NCBI GenBank assembly: GCA_900302705.1
Contig: OUUY01000067.1
Coordinates: forward strand, 1 to 33,364
Reading direction: 5' to 3'
Length of the DNA stretch: 33,364 nt
Source of the DNA: Candidatus Sulfobium mesophilum
GTDB taxonomy: Bacteria > Nitrospirota > Thermodesulfovibrionia > Thermodesulfovibrionales > UBA6898
Positions 1 through 8,530 of this stretch are shown in pieces. Positions within the stretch are counted from its first letter, which is position 1. Every line of letters begins with the position of its first letter. The notes under the pieces were generated by a model, which did not search any database, was not told the DNA's origin, and saw only the letters and a list, made by a program, of their open reading frames with translations. The position numbers were made by a program, and so were the translations under genes.

Positions 1-558
1 GGCCATTCGGGTTCCGGCAAGACTACGCTTCTTTCAATTATCGGCGGGATAATAAGACCTACATCAGGCAGGATGCTTCTTGAAGGGACGGACATCTCCA
101 CCTTCGATGACGACCGGTTGTCTGCATACAGAAACAGGAAGATAGGCTTTATGTTTCAGTTTGCGAGTCTTTTGCCGATTCTGACTGCAAAGGAAAATCT
201 ACTTCTTCCGGGCCTGTTTGGGCCGGGGGAAAGGACAGCCGACGGCAAAAAGGCTGAGGAATATCTCTCCATGGTGGGTCTTAGCGATAAGATAGGCTCA
301 TACCCTTCACAGCTTTCCGGTGGCCAGCAGAGGCGTGTTGCAATCGCCAGGGCGCTGATGAACGGGCCGGAGATGATACTGGCTGATGAGCCGACCGGAG
401 ACCTTGACGAAGAGACCGAAGCTGAGATCATGGATCTGTTCAAAAATCTAAACAGAGAGCATAAGGTCACCTTCATTTTTATCACGCACAACCTTCACCT
501 GGCAGGACAGGCTCACAGACAGGTGCGGATGGGCCATGGAGTGCTGAAAGAGGCATAG
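1..558 (+). CDS. ABC transporter ATP-binding protein, MacB/LolD type (5' partial)
   Basis: The nucleotide-binding subunit of an ABC transporter, cut by the window start so that the first visible residues are already the Walker A loop (GHSGSGKTT). Of 185 visible residues, the Q-loop region is FMFQFASLLP, the signature is LSGGQQRRVAIARAL, Walker B is ILADEPTGDLDEET, and the switch histidine is in FIFITHN. The short single-domain form and the signature sequence fit the MacB/LolD/FtsE family, which works with FtsX/MacB-type permeases at the inner membrane. The permease is not visible and would lie upstream. A DUF2318 gene faces it 1 kb downstream; some iron-uptake (P19/Ftr1-like) loci combine such ATPases, permeases and DUF2318 proteins, so a metal-related role is possible but is inference. 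Confidence 0.93.
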   Translation, partial: GHSGSGKTTLLSIIGGIIRPTSGRMLLEGTDISTFDDDRLSAYRNRKIGFMFQFASLLPILTAKENLLLPGLFGPGERTADGKKAEEYLSMVGLSDKIGSYPSQLSGGQQRRVAIARALMNGPEMILADEPTGDLDEETEAEIMDLFKNLNREHKVTFIFITHNLHLAGQAHRQVRMGHGVLKEA

Positions 559-588
559 ATAACGCCTTTTCCCGGGATCTCGCTTCGC

Positions 589-626
589 CTCTTCTTTACA
601 AGGAGGGATTAGGGTGAGGTATTGGA
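589..626 (+). repeat. relic of a dispersed G-rich intergenic repeat, copy 1
   Basis: A stretch containing ACAAGGAGGGATTAGGGTGA resembles a second intergenic stretch at 2012-2050 containing GCAAGGCGAAGGTTAGGGTG, in the same orientation. The block GGATTAGGG (606-614) can also pair imperfectly with CCCTTAATCC at 651-660. It lies between convergent genes and looks like a decayed short interspersed repeat. No coding function is seen in 559-708. Confidence 0.35.
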
Positions 627-708
627 GAAGATAGAAGAAAAAAGCCGCCTCCCTTAATCCATACTTGGTAATGAGAGAAAGAACTACCTCTTTATTCCGC
701 CCGTGCAA

Positions 709-1500
709 TTATGAGGTATAGAATTCTTTCCTTCTGTCTTCGAGGAGGTTGTTAAAGGCATTAAGATTCTTGTTGCGGGCCTGGGAGATATCCAGCTCGG
801 CCAAGCCGAATTCCTCGGAGTCTCTTGCCGCTCGATAGAGGATCTCGCCGGCCGGCGATACTATTTCACTTGTCCCGATGAATTCAAGCCTCTCTTTTCC
901 GCCCCTTTCTTCAGAGCCTGTCCGGTTTGCGGTCACAGCAAAGACCCTGTTTTCGAGGCATCTGGTCGGCATTGCGTCGGGACAGTACGGAAGTACAAGG
1001 TTTGCGGGATGAGCGATAACATCTGCGCCTTTAAGCGCGAGAGTCCTGGCAGACTCAGGAAAAAGCCAGTCAAAGCATATCATGATGCCTATTTTTCCTA
1101 CGGCGGTGTCCCATACCTTAAATCCGGAGTTCCCCGGTGAAAACCAGAGCTTTTCCTCAGAGAAGAGGTGAATCTTTCTGTAGACCCCGATGAATCCTTC
1201 CGGGCCGGTCAGTACGGCTGAATTATAAAATGAGCCGCTGTCCCTCTCGGCAATTCCTGCAACTACATAAAGCTTCTTATCCTTTGATAATTCCACAAGG
1301 CGTTTCGTTGTGAATCCGGCAGGTATCTCCTCGGAGAGGCTGCTTACCTCATCCTTTGATACGAACTGGTAGCCGGTACTGAAAAGCTCAGGGAGCACGA
1401 CGAGAGCGACCTGTTTATCCGAGACTATCTGTAAGACCCTCGAGACATTCCCCTCAATGTCACCGAAGACAGGGTCGAACTGGAGAAATCCTGCTATCAT
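709..1500 (-). CDS. carbon-nitrogen hydrolase (nitrilase superfamily amidase)
   Basis: A complete 263-residue nitrilase-superfamily hydrolase, predicted cytoplasmic. The Glu-Lys-Cys catalytic triad is visible: E38 in VLPELFSTGY, K109 in GVYRKIHLF and C142 in GIMICFDWLFPES. The family cleaves non-peptide C-N bonds in amides, nitriles or N-carbamoyl compounds; size and motifs fit the omega-amidase/N-carbamoylputrescine amidase-like branches, but the substrate cannot be read from sequence. The ATG lies one base after the stop of the upstream DUF2318 gene (TAGCATG), with an AGAGG about 10 bases before it, so the two are very likely co-transcribed. The C-terminus at the ORF end is normal for the family. 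Confidence 0.9.
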   Translation of the reverse strand: MIAGFLQFDPVFGDIEGNVSRVLQIVSDKQVALVVLPELFSTGYQFVSKDEVSSLSEEIPAGFTTKRLVELSKDKKLYVVAGIAERDSGSFYNSAVLTGPEGFIGVYRKIHLFSEEKLWFSPGNSGFKVWDTAVGKIGIMICFDWLFPESARTLALKGADVIAHPANLVLPYCPDAMPTRCLENRVFAVTANRTGSEERGGKERLEFIGTSEIVSPAGEILYRAARDSEEFGLAELDISQARNKNLNAFNNLLEDRRKEFYTS

Positions 1501-1501
1501 G

Positions 1502-1966
1502 CTAAAAAAGCCTCTGCCCCTTTTCGAGGTCCCCAGCCATTATCACCAGTTCTTTGTTTTCGATCCGGCTTTTGATCGAAATGGGGCTGCAACCCTGGGA
1601 GTTGTCCCAGTGCTCATGGGCGAGCCTGAACCTCATGCCGCATTCGTTACAGACAAGGTCGGTGCCCTCCTGTTTGTAGCCTCTCTTATGCTTGTAACAT
1701 GTAAAGCAGGCATCAAAGCATGCAGACATGTTGTCATTGCCGTCGGTCCTGACAAGAAAGTTTATTCTCTTGCCAGATTTCTTATATGTGTAAAAGTGGA
1801 CCTTGCCGTCATGAACCTCGCCCACAGGTATTCTTATCGCTCCGTCTTTCGGAGTGACGATCTGATGGAGGGCCGGCTGTTTACCGCAGCCGCCGGATAT
1901 AAAGAGGATCAATAATACCGAGGAAAACAGCCATAACAACTGGCAGGTGCTTCTGTTCATTTTCAT
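1502..1966 (-). CDS. DUF2318-like cysteine-rich lipoprotein
   Basis: A 154-residue predicted lipoprotein. The N-terminus has a hydrophobic segment ending in a lipobox-like SGGC with C27 as the candidate lipidation site. The mature part carries C83, C87 and C90 (ACFDACFTCY), then C106 and C109 (LVCNECGMRF), and a later C126, which is the cysteine pattern of DUF2318, predicted metal or Fe-S binding and often found in iron or copper handling loci. It is the first gene of a two-gene minus-strand unit with the amidase. No Shine-Dalgarno is seen; an extended -10 (TGT-TATAAT, 1983-1975) stands 8 bases before the ATG, so the mRNA may be leaderless. A second ATG at 1960 is an alternative start. Function is inferred only at family level. 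Confidence 0.82.
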   Translation of the reverse strand: MKMNRSTCQLLWLFSSVLLILFISGGCGKQPALHQIVTPKDGAIRIPVGEVHDGKVHFYTYKKSGKRINFLVRTDGNDNMSACFDACFTCYKHKRGYKQEGTDLVCNECGMRFRLAHEHWDNSQGCSPISIKSRIENKELVIMAGDLEKGQRLF

Positions 1967-1974
1967 TCTTGCTT

Positions 1975-1983
1975 ATTATAACA
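1975..1983 (-). promoter_or_regulatory. extended -10 promoter of the DUF2318-amidase pair
   Basis: On the minus strand TGT followed by TATAAT forms a textbook extended -10. Only 8 bases separate it from the ATG at 1966. The -35 position shows AAAACA at 17 bases, a weak match. Transcription would begin within about two bases of the start codon. Confidence 0.5.
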
Positions 1984-2011
1984 GATGGCCTCGCACCTGT
2001 TTTGAGAGACG

Positions 2012-2050
2012 AACTCCTTTTGCAAGGCGAAGGTTAGGGTGGGGTAGTAG
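2012..2050 (+). repeat. relic of a dispersed G-rich intergenic repeat, copy 2
   Basis: Second copy of the degenerate element described at 589-626, sharing the CAAGG and GGTTAGGGTG/GATTAGGGTG core and a following G-rich tail. It is located between the divergent DUF2318 gene and the histidine kinase. Confidence 0.35.
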
Positions 2051-2115
2051 AAATGTGATAGTTACTAACCGTTTGAAAAATGACCGTAATATCTTACAAT
2101 ATGGATGGGTTCGAC

Positions 2116-3669
2116 ATGTTACTTAAGAAGAAAATAGCGCTAAGCTTTTTTATAAGCGGCTTCATAATAGCCATACTCGTGGCTTTTGAGTTCATTAGTT
2201 TCATTCAACTGAGAAGGGCGATAACCTTTCTCGAAATTACAGACGATATCAGGTCCAAATCCCTCCAGATAAGAAGGCATGAGAAAAACTTCTTCCTTTA
2301 CGGCTCGACAAAGGGATATGACGAGTCGATGGAGGTTCACAGGTACCTGGGAGAACTCAAGGGCATACTCAGAAGAGATGTGAGCGCCGCAATAAAGGAT
2401 AGACTGTCATCGTTTCAGCGGCTTACGGCGGAATATGAGCGGCGCTTTACCGGCATAGAATCGTCGCTGGAGGACCTCTACTCTGAAATGCGGATACTGA
2501 AAAAGACGACGATGAAATATGCACAGTTCTTTCCTCTGATAGAGCTTACCTTCCTCGAAAGACCCGGACAGGCCGCTGATTTTTTGGAGCAGGTATTTTT
2601 TCTTTCCAAAAATCACAGACTGGTCCTGGGACTTCGCAAACTCGACTCTGAAATCATCGCACTCAGGAAAAACGGTGAAGACATACTGGGCGCCTCCAAA
2701 GACATTGACAAACTCGAGAGGGACAATGCAGAGAGAGTGATACAGATCTCTCAGATAACGATGCTTGCCCTTTTCAGTCTTTTTATTCTGGTGGGGCTGG
2801 GAACACTTTTTTATATTATGAGCGATGTAGTAAAGAAACTGGGTCTGCTGACAGCTGCAGTCGAAAAGACCGGGAAGGGTAATTTTTCTCCAATGTCGAT
2901 CTCCTCGAAGATCAATAATGATGAGGTCGGAACTCTTATCAAAACCTTCAATCACATGGAGGAAGAGCTTGCCCAAAGGGAAAAAGAGCTTATCCAGTCC
3001 AAGAAGCTCGCTGCGATAGGAACACTTGCATCGGGCGTTGCACACGAGCTTAACAACCCCCTTAATAATATCTATACTACATCACAGCGTCTCATAAAAA
3101 AGGCGGATGAGGAGTGTCCTCCTTTCTTAAAGAAGTCGCTTCATGATATATTCAGCGAAACGATGAGGGTGAAAAAGATTGTCGGCGAACTCCTGGAGTT
3201 TGCGCGGGGGAGGGAGCCTCATCTGAGACCGGTTGAACTGGGAACGCTTATAAAAGGTGTATACCGTCATCTCGGCAATTCAGTGGATATAAAGGGAATA
3301 AAGTTCGACGTTTTCCTGCAGCCGGTTGAAGTGGTCCTTGCCGCGGACCAGGAGCAACTCGAGCAGATCTTTATCAATCTCTTTATGAATGCGGCTGAAG
3401 CTATGTCCGGAGAGGGTGAGATACGGGTCAAGGTCAAGGAAGAAACCGAGACTGTCATAATCAGAGTGTCTGATTCGGGGAAGGGGATGTCTGCTGAGAC
3501 TCTCGAAAAGATATTCGAACCATTCTTTACCTCAAAGGACAAAGGTACGGGGCTTGGACTTGCTATTGTGTTTAATATAATCCAAAAGCATGGCGGGCAT
3601 ATAGATGTTGAAAGCAAGGAAGGGGAAGGCACATCGTTCATAATAACGCTGCCGAAGAACAGGAAGTGA
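2116..3669 (+). CDS. membrane-bound sensor histidine kinase
   Basis: A 517-residue sensor kinase. A first membrane helix (about residues 5-30) is followed by a helical periplasmic sensor of roughly 180 residues that begins with RRHEKNFFLYG, resembling the helical bimodular/four-helix sensors of chemoreceptors and kinases. A second membrane helix (about 212-236) leads into a HAMP region, a HisKA dimerisation helix with the phosphoacceptor H310 (GVAHELNNPLNN), and a HATPase_c domain with N box (NLFMNAAEAM), G1 (DSGKGM) and G2 (KGTGLGLAI). I chose the ATG at 2116 because GGATGGG lies just upstream and translation then starts directly before the membrane helix; in-frame ATGs at 2080 and 2104 lack such a site. 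It probably phosphorylates the sigma-54 regulator downstream. Confidence 0.92.
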   Translation: MLLKKKIALSFFISGFIIAILVAFEFISFIQLRRAITFLEITDDIRSKSLQIRRHEKNFFLYGSTKGYDESMEVHRYLGELKGILRRDVSAAIKDRLSSFQRLTAEYERRFTGIESSLEDLYSEMRILKKTTMKYAQFFPLIELTFLERPGQAADFLEQVFFLSKNHRLVLGLRKLDSEIIALRKNGEDILGASKDIDKLERDNAERVIQISQITMLALFSLFILVGLGTLFYIMSDVVKKLGLLTAAVEKTGKGNFSPMSISSKINNDEVGTLIKTFNHMEEELAQREKELIQSKKLAAIGTLASGVAHELNNPLNNIYTTSQRLIKKADEECPPFLKKSLHDIFSETMRVKKIVGELLEFARGREPHLRPVELGTLIKGVYRHLGNSVDIKGIKFDVFLQPVEVVLAADQEQLEQIFINLFMNAAEAMSGEGEIRVKVKEETETVIIRVSDSGKGMSAETLEKIFEPFFTSKDKGTGLGLAIVFNIIQKHGGHIDVESKEGEGTSFIITLPKNRK

Positions 3670-3728
3670 ATCGTGAATTGTGAGCAAAAAAAAGTGAATG
3701 TATTATATATCTGCGGCTATTTTGTCAT

Positions 3729-3824
3729 GTCATTCCCCGACTTGATCGGGGAATCCATGTTTTTTAGGGAGTTCTGGATTGCGGCTTGCCCCGGACTTGC
3801 TTCGGGGTCAGGCCTGAAAATGAC
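3729..3824 (+). repeat. fold-back REP/MITE-like intergenic repeat
   Basis: A 96-base element bounded by GTCATT and AATGAC. Inside are nested inverted repeats: CCCCGA/TCGGGG (3735-3740 with 3746-3751), AATCCA/TGGATT (3752-3757 with 3775-3780) and CCCCG/CGGGG (3789-3793 with 3803-3807). The whole element can fold into a multi-arm structure. It sits between the kinase and its regulator. A half-like degenerate copy is at 17385-17419. No coding capacity is seen. Confidence 0.7.
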
Positions 3825-3867
3825 TGCTGGACTTTAACTTATATAGAATGCAAAAAGGTGAATGACG

Positions 3868-5199
3868 ATGGCATTTAGAGTCCTGGTTGCTGAAGATGAA
3901 GAAATAACTCTTAACAATGTAATCGAGTCTCTTCGTGACGAAGGGTATGACGCCTCCGGAGCAAAGGACGGCCTTCAGGCACTAAAGATGATGGAGGAGG
4001 GGAACTTCGACGTCCTGATCAGCGATATAAAGATGCCGGAGATCAGCGGGCTCGAACTCCTCCCGAAGGTGAAGGAGCTTTTTCCAGGAACGGAGGTGAT
4101 TATAGTGACAGGCTTCGGCAGTATTGGCTCAGCTGTCGAGGCTATGAAGAGCGGCGCCTTTGATTACATCACAAAGCCGTTTGATCTTGATGAACTGGCC
4201 CTCAAACTTAAGAAGATACAGGAGCAAAAGGTGCTGATGAAGGAGAACATAGCACTGAAGACATTTTACGGGATGAACAGGGAAGTTCCCATCATAGCTA
4301 AAAGCGAGAGCATGAAGGGGGTTCTGAACGATGTAGAGGGGATGAAAGACTCCGATTGCAATGTGCTGCTCACCGGCGAAAGCGGTGTGGGTAAAAACCT
4401 CATAGCAAAGATAATCCATTCTACCAGCAAAAGACAGCACATGCCGTTTCTCTCGATTAACTGCGCTACGCTTACTGAGGAACTTCTTGCCAGTGAACTC
4501 TTCGGACATGAGAAGGGCGCCTTTACTGGTGCGATCAAAACGAAACAGGGGCTGATAGAAATTGCTGACACGGGCACTCTTTTTCTCGACGAAATTGCCG
4601 AGATGTCTCCAAATCTGCAGGCCAAGCTGTTGAAGGTTGTTGAGGATGGGGAGTTCTACAGGGTTGGCGAGACGAAGCTGATCAAAGTGGACGTAAGATT
4701 CATCGCCGCTACTAACCAGGACGTCAAACGCCTGATCTCGGAAGGCAAATTCAGGGAGGATCTGTATTACAGGCTCAACGTAATGGAGATATTCATCCCA
4801 CCCCTTAGAGAGAGGATGGAGGACATCAAGCCCCTGAGTATATATTTTCTGCAGAAGCATCTGCCGAGCGCACACAAGAATATAACAGGCTTTACGAAAG
4901 AGGCGATGGAGATATTCATGAATTACAGTTTCCCGGGCAATGTCAGGGAACTGGAGAACCTTATAGAACGTGCGATTATCCTTGAGAAGGGACCTCTTAT
5001 TACAGCAAACAGCCTTCCTCACAGCATTCAGGTCCTTCATATCGATACACTGGATTCCGGCAGGGTATTGACAATCGACGAAATCGTTAAGGAATATGCA
5101 GAAAAAGTCCTCAAGATGCTCGGCGGAAATAGGACCAAGGCAGCAGAGATGCTTGGGATATCAAGGACAAGCCTTTGGAAGATACTGAAGGAAGAATAA
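3868..5199 (+). CDS. sigma-54-dependent response regulator (NtrC family)
   Basis: A 443-residue enhancer-binding transcription activator. An N-terminal receiver carries the phosphoacceptor D53 (LISDIKMPE), the acidic pocket (AEDEE) and a conserved KPF. The central AAA+ domain has Walker A GESGVGKN, the sigma-54 contact loop GAFTGA, Walker B GTLFLDEIAEM and the arginine-finger region FREDLYYRLNV. The C-terminus is a Fis-type helix-turn-helix (NRTKAAEMLGISRTSLWKIL). ATG 3868 is preferred over 3862 because AAGGTG then lies 7 bases upstream. One oddity is GKN instead of the usual GKE/GKT after the Walker lysine. It pairs with the preceding kinase; its target promoters cannot be named, and no convincing -24/-12 element was found outside the repeat. 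Confidence 0.94.
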   Translation: MAFRVLVAEDEEITLNNVIESLRDEGYDASGAKDGLQALKMMEEGNFDVLISDIKMPEISGLELLPKVKELFPGTEVIIVTGFGSIGSAVEAMKSGAFDYITKPFDLDELALKLKKIQEQKVLMKENIALKTFYGMNREVPIIAKSESMKGVLNDVEGMKDSDCNVLLTGESGVGKNLIAKIIHSTSKRQHMPFLSINCATLTEELLASELFGHEKGAFTGAIKTKQGLIEIADTGTLFLDEIAEMSPNLQAKLLKVVEDGEFYRVGETKLIKVDVRFIAATNQDVKRLISEGKFREDLYYRLNVMEIFIPPLRERMEDIKPLSIYFLQKHLPSAHKNITGFTKEAMEIFMNYSFPGNVRELENLIERAIILEKGPLITANSLPHSIQVLHIDTLDSGRVLTIDEIVKEYAEKVLKMLGGNRTKAAEMLGISRTSLWKILKEE

Positions 5200-5445
5200 T
5201 GTTTTGTGTGTTTATATTTTGAACGGTCTGCGTAACCTCTCGTTTTCGTCTTTTTTCCTGTCATAAATCCTGTATTAACAATAACTTACGAACCATAACG
5301 ATCAAGATTGCCTTAAAAATCATGCGTTCATTTTTTTAACGCCTCTTTTATCCTCTTATATTTTATCTTTTAATTTCAGCTAGTTTCGACAGGCATCATT
5401 CCTGCTTTATTTATTTTCAAAAATTAAGTTTGGCAGGAGGTAAGA

Positions 5446-5937
5446 ATGAGGAGACAGCTTTTATTCGTGACCTATGAGAATGAAGACCTCGATGAAGGAC
5501 TCAACTATGCCATCGATCTGGCCAATACGATGGGTAAGGACATCGCGATCATGATTGCCTCGAACAAAAAGACGTTGAAGGATAAATTTGATGATCTGAT
5601 GTCCGCGGTTACCTTTGCAGAGGCAAACGACCATGTGGCGGCGAGACAAATCCTTTCTTCCGGGCAGAGGACGGAGAGCCTTGAGGAAAGGGTCGAGCGT
5701 CTTGCCGAGAAATGCCAAAGGTCGGGCGTGAGTGTGAATATTCACGCAGTGACGGCAGACCTGTTTTCATCGATCAAGGACTTTCTAAGAGAAAAGACAG
5801 GCATAGACATGGTACTTCTGAGCCCGAGCGTCACAGACAACGGGAACGTGTCTTCCCGGGAGCTGAACAAACTGGTCAGGAGTGCTTCCAGGCCGGTCGT
5901 TACTATGGCAAAGCAGGCGCTGGCTTCTGCCAATTAA
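5446..5937 (+). CDS. universal stress-like protein (UspA superfamily, divergent)
   Basis: A 163-residue cytosolic protein with a UspA-like beginning (RQLLFVTYENEDLDEGLNYA) and end (VDMVLLSPS region followed by VRSASRPVVTMAKQ). The ATP-binding loop typical of UspA (GxxGxxxxxxxxGSV) is not evident, so it may be a non-ATP-binding member. A strong AGGAGGT stands before the ATG. It opens the block that continues with TauE/SafE, Alph_Pro_TM and two further stress proteins, so it likely belongs to the same stress or transport regulon. The 246-base AT-rich, pyrimidine-rich stretch upstream (5200-5445) presumably holds its promoter, but no clear -35/-10 pair was identified. Confidence 0.72.
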   Translation: MRRQLLFVTYENEDLDEGLNYAIDLANTMGKDIAIMIASNKKTLKDKFDDLMSAVTFAEANDHVAARQILSSGQRTESLEERVERLAEKCQRSGVSVNIHAVTADLFSSIKDFLREKTGIDMVLLSPSVTDNGNVSSRELNKLVRSASRPVVTMAKQALASAN

Positions 5938-5973
5938 GAGATTAAATATTTTTTCTGAAAAGGAGGATTTGAG

Positions 5974-6891
5974 ATGTATCTTTACTTACCGGTGGCATTG
6001 ACCAGCATCAACGTGCTTATCCCCGTCGGGCTGGGTCTCGCCGTGGGCCTGCTTTCAGGCCTCTTTGGAGTGGGGGGTGGTTTTCTTATGACACCGCTTC
6101 TGATAATGTTCGGCATACCTTCTACGGTAGCGGCTGCGACCGATTCAAACCAGATCGTTGCGGCATCCACCTCGGGGACATATGCCCATTGGAAGGTCGG
6201 TAACGTGGATTTCAAGATGGGGCTGTATCTGCTTTTGGGAGGTTTTATCGGGGGTCTCATCGGCGTGCAGGGAATAAAGCTCCTTAACGCAATGGGGAAT
6301 GCGGATTTCGTTATTAAGATGACTTACGTACTTATGCTCGGCATAGTGGGCATATACATGTTCTTCGAAAGCCTGCAGAGCATGAAGAAAAAAGATGTTG
6401 AAGCCAGCAAGCCTGCCAAGGAATCGGTTGTCGGAAAGTTCCTTAAGTCCCTGCCGCTTCAGACACACTTCGAAAAATCAGGGGTTACTCATTCCGCCTT
6501 GGTCCCTGTTGTTTTCGGCGGGTTTGTCGGCGTGCTTGCCGCTGTCATGGGAGTGGGCGGTGGCTTCCTGATGGTGCCTGTAATGGTCTATATACTAAGG
6601 ATGCCAATGCACGTAGTCGTCGGAACAAGCCTCTTTCAGATACTGTTCAACTGCATAGAAGTGACTTTTCTGCAGGCTTATACTAACCACAGCGTTGATT
6701 TCATCCTGGCTGTGCTGCTTCTGATAGGATCGACCTTCGGCGCTCAGGTCGGTGCGGTTTTCGGCAGGAAGCTTAAGGGTGATCAGTTGAAGATAATCCT
6801 TGCGGTGATCGTACTCCTTGTCACCGTGAAAATTGTTTTCGATCTCACCTTGAGTCCGTCATTACTATTGTCGATGGGAGGGGGACACTAA
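5974..6891 (+). CDS. TauE/SafE family sulfite/organosulfonate exporter-like permease
   Basis: A 305-residue polytopic inner-membrane protein with about eight hydrophobic segments arranged as two homologous halves. Each half carries the family glycine motif (GLFGVGGGFLMTPLL near residue 29, and AVMGVGGGFLMVPVM near 190). TauE/SafE proteins are proposed to export or import sulfur-containing anions such as sulfite or sulfoacetate; the substrate here is unknown. AAAAGGAGG precedes the ATG. Its stop overlaps the next start by one base (TAATG), indicating translational coupling with the Alph_Pro_TM protein, a pairing seen repeatedly in this family. Confidence 0.93.
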   Translation: MYLYLPVALTSINVLIPVGLGLAVGLLSGLFGVGGGFLMTPLLIMFGIPSTVAAATDSNQIVAASTSGTYAHWKVGNVDFKMGLYLLLGGFIGGLIGVQGIKLLNAMGNADFVIKMTYVLMLGIVGIYMFFESLQSMKKKDVEASKPAKESVVGKFLKSLPLQTHFEKSGVTHSALVPVVFGGFVGVLAAVMGVGGGFLMVPVMVYILRMPMHVVVGTSLFQILFNCIEVTFLQAYTNHSVDFILAVLLLIGSTFGAQVGAVFGRKLKGDQLKIILAVIVLLVTVKIVFDLTLSPSLLLSMGGGH

Positions 6892-7664
6892 TGAAACTAA
6901 AATTTCTTGCATTAACATTAATAGCACTTGCATTCGCGGCTGCTGCAACAACGGCTTCGGCCCAGTTGACAGCCACGGCAAACCATGACCATATAACTGT
7001 AGACTTCTTTTATCATGGAAGCACTGTCAGCGTCAGGGGTGTGTCAGACCCCGAGACTGACCTGGTAATAAAAATAAGTTCACCTGAAGGACATCAGACT
7101 TTAAGGCAGAAGGGCAAGGTCGGCGGGCTCCTTTGGATGAATGTTGGCAAGCTTACATTCGAACACGTGCCGAACCTCTATTTTCTCCACAGCACGAAGA
7201 ACCTGACCGAAATGCTGAGCAATGAGGAGCTTAACAAGTATGTGCTCGGATATTCTGCCCTCGAATCGCACGCAGAAGTTGCCCCTGTCTCGGGCGCTTC
7301 GGAAAAGAATAAATGGTTCGACGAATTTGTGAAGATGAAGGAGGCATCGAAGGTATACGCGACTTCAAGCGGAAAGATTTCCACCACGGCGAAAGACGGC
7401 CTCCAGGAGTATTACGTACTGATGGACTGGCCGTATCAGGCCTCTCCGGGCGAATACACAGTCTCGGTTTACGCAGTCAAGGGCAACAAGGTGGTCGAGC
7501 AGGCCGAGTCAAAAGTTACTGTAGAGCAGGTTGGCGTCGTAAAATCCCTTGCGGGGATGGCTAAACAGAGTGCGGCTGTTTATGGAATTATTTCGATCAT
7601 AGCTGCTCTGGGCGCCGGTTTCGGTGTAGGGCTGATATTCAGAAAAGGCGGGGGGGCGCATTAA
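6891..7664 (+). CDS. TIGR02186/Alph_Pro_TM family envelope protein
   Basis: A 257-residue protein with a cleavable-looking signal peptide (LALTLIALAFAAAATTASAQ), a mainly extracytoplasmic beta-rich region and a C-terminal membrane helix (about residues 230-250, IISIIAALGAGFGVGLIF) followed by a short basic tail. The opening of the mature region (DHITVDFFYHGSTVSVRG) matches the family described as putative transmembrane protein Alph_Pro_TM, which is commonly encoded next to TauE/SafE. It is therefore likely a partner or periplasmic accessory of the permease. The G-rich GGGAGGGGG upstream overlaps the end of tauE. Biochemical function is unknown. Confidence 0.85.
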   Translation: MKLKFLALTLIALAFAAAATTASAQLTATANHDHITVDFFYHGSTVSVRGVSDPETDLVIKISSPEGHQTLRQKGKVGGLLWMNVGKLTFEHVPNLYFLHSTKNLTEMLSNEELNKYVLGYSALESHAEVAPVSGASEKNKWFDEFVKMKEASKVYATSSGKISTTAKDGLQEYYVLMDWPYQASPGEYTVSVYAVKGNKVVEQAESKVTVEQVGVVKSLAGMAKQSAAVYGIISIIAALGAGFGVGLIFRKGGGAH

Positions 7665-7667
7665 TTT

Positions 7668-8525
7668 ATGTATGAAATGCTATTAGTCGGCCTCGACGAT
7701 TCACAGGCGAGCAAGGCTGCGATGATTGAGGCTTCCAACTGGGTCAAGCGTCACGGAGGCAAGGTAGTTCTTGTTTACGCTGTCTATTTCGACTCCGAGG
7801 AATTTGGGATAGCCCCCACACAGCTTGACAACCGCCTCAAACACGGTGAGAAGGTCTGCGTTGAGACCAAAGAGATGATAGCCCGTGAATTCGGCATAGA
7901 GGTTAATACTCTGCTTTGCGAAGGGGAGCCGCCGGAGGTCATTTTGAATATGGCGGCTGAGAAAAAGGCCGACCTTATTGTTCTGGGAACTTACGGCAGA
8001 AAGGGATTGAACAGGCTCCTTATGGGCAGCGTGACGTCGCATGTGATTGTGAATTCACCGGTAGACGTGCTTGTTATAAAGAAGGAGTGCGCTGAATGCA
8101 CCGGGACGTACAGGTCCATTCTTGTTTCCTATGACGGCTCCGGGCACAGTAAGAATGCTCTGGACCGGGCATGCAGGCTGTCTAAGATGGATAACGGAGA
8201 GGTCACTGTTTTGTACGTCATTCCCCGCTACGAAGAGATGGTCGGATTTCTTAAGACCGAAGCAATAAAGAAGAGTCTTCTTAAGGAGGCCCAGAAGGTC
8301 ATCGACGGTGCTAAGGAACTGGCTTCCAAAAACGGGGTGTCGGTCAAGACCGAAATAAGGGAAGGCCACGCGGCCGACAGGATACTGGAGACGGCTACGG
8401 GTTTGAAAAATGACCTGATAGTAATGGGAAGCTACGGATGGAGAGGGGTAAACAAGGCAATTATGGGAAGTACTACGGAGAGGGTGCTTATCGACGCCAC
8501 TTGTCCGGTACTTGCGGTGAGGTAA
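7668..8525 (+). CDS. tandem universal stress protein (two UspA domains)
   Basis: A 285-residue cytosolic protein composed of two UspA domains (about 1-140 and 145-285). Both keep the nucleotide-binding signature: GTYGRKGLNRLLMGSVTSHV in the first and GSYGWRGVNKAIMGSTTERV in the second, each followed by the typical P-V-D/A-V-L-V terminal strand. It is therefore likely ATP-binding. It starts three bases after the Alph_Pro_TM stop, behind a poly-G stretch that can serve as ribosome binding site. A CAECTG linker with two cysteines joins the domains. Stress proteins next to membrane transporters often act as regulators of those transporters; that is inference here. Confidence 0.93.
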   Translation: MYEMLLVGLDDSQASKAAMIEASNWVKRHGGKVVLVYAVYFDSEEFGIAPTQLDNRLKHGEKVCVETKEMIAREFGIEVNTLLCEGEPPEVILNMAAEKKADLIVLGTYGRKGLNRLLMGSVTSHVIVNSPVDVLVIKKECAECTGTYRSILVSYDGSGHSKNALDRACRLSKMDNGEVTVLYVIPRYEEMVGFLKTEAIKKSLLKEAQKVIDGAKELASKNGVSVKTEIREGHAADRILETATGLKNDLIVMGSYGWRGVNKAIMGSTTERVLIDATCPVLAVR

Positions 8526-8530
8526 ATACT

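Noticed and set aside
448-708. An 86-codon minus-strand frame after the ABC ATPase
   Set aside because: It overlaps the end of the ATPase and a degenerate repeat, and the product has no recognisable features.
1457-1915. A plus-strand frame opposite the DUF2318 gene
   Set aside because: The minus-strand product has a lipobox and family cysteine motifs; the plus-strand product has neither domain nor ribosome site.
2407-3045. A 212-codon antisense frame opposite the first histidine kinase
   Set aside because: The sense protein is clearly real, and the antisense product has no recognisable domain.
3775-3789. A TGG-N8-TTGC-like sigma-54 promoter match upstream of the sigma-54 response regulator
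   Set aside because: It lies inside the fold-back repeat and is explained by the repeat arms; the match outside GG and GC is poor.
4129-5040. A 303-codon open frame antisense to the sigma-54 regulator
   Set aside because: It lies wholly opposite a well-supported NtrC-type gene, has no family resemblance and no ribosome site; it is a codon-usage shadow.
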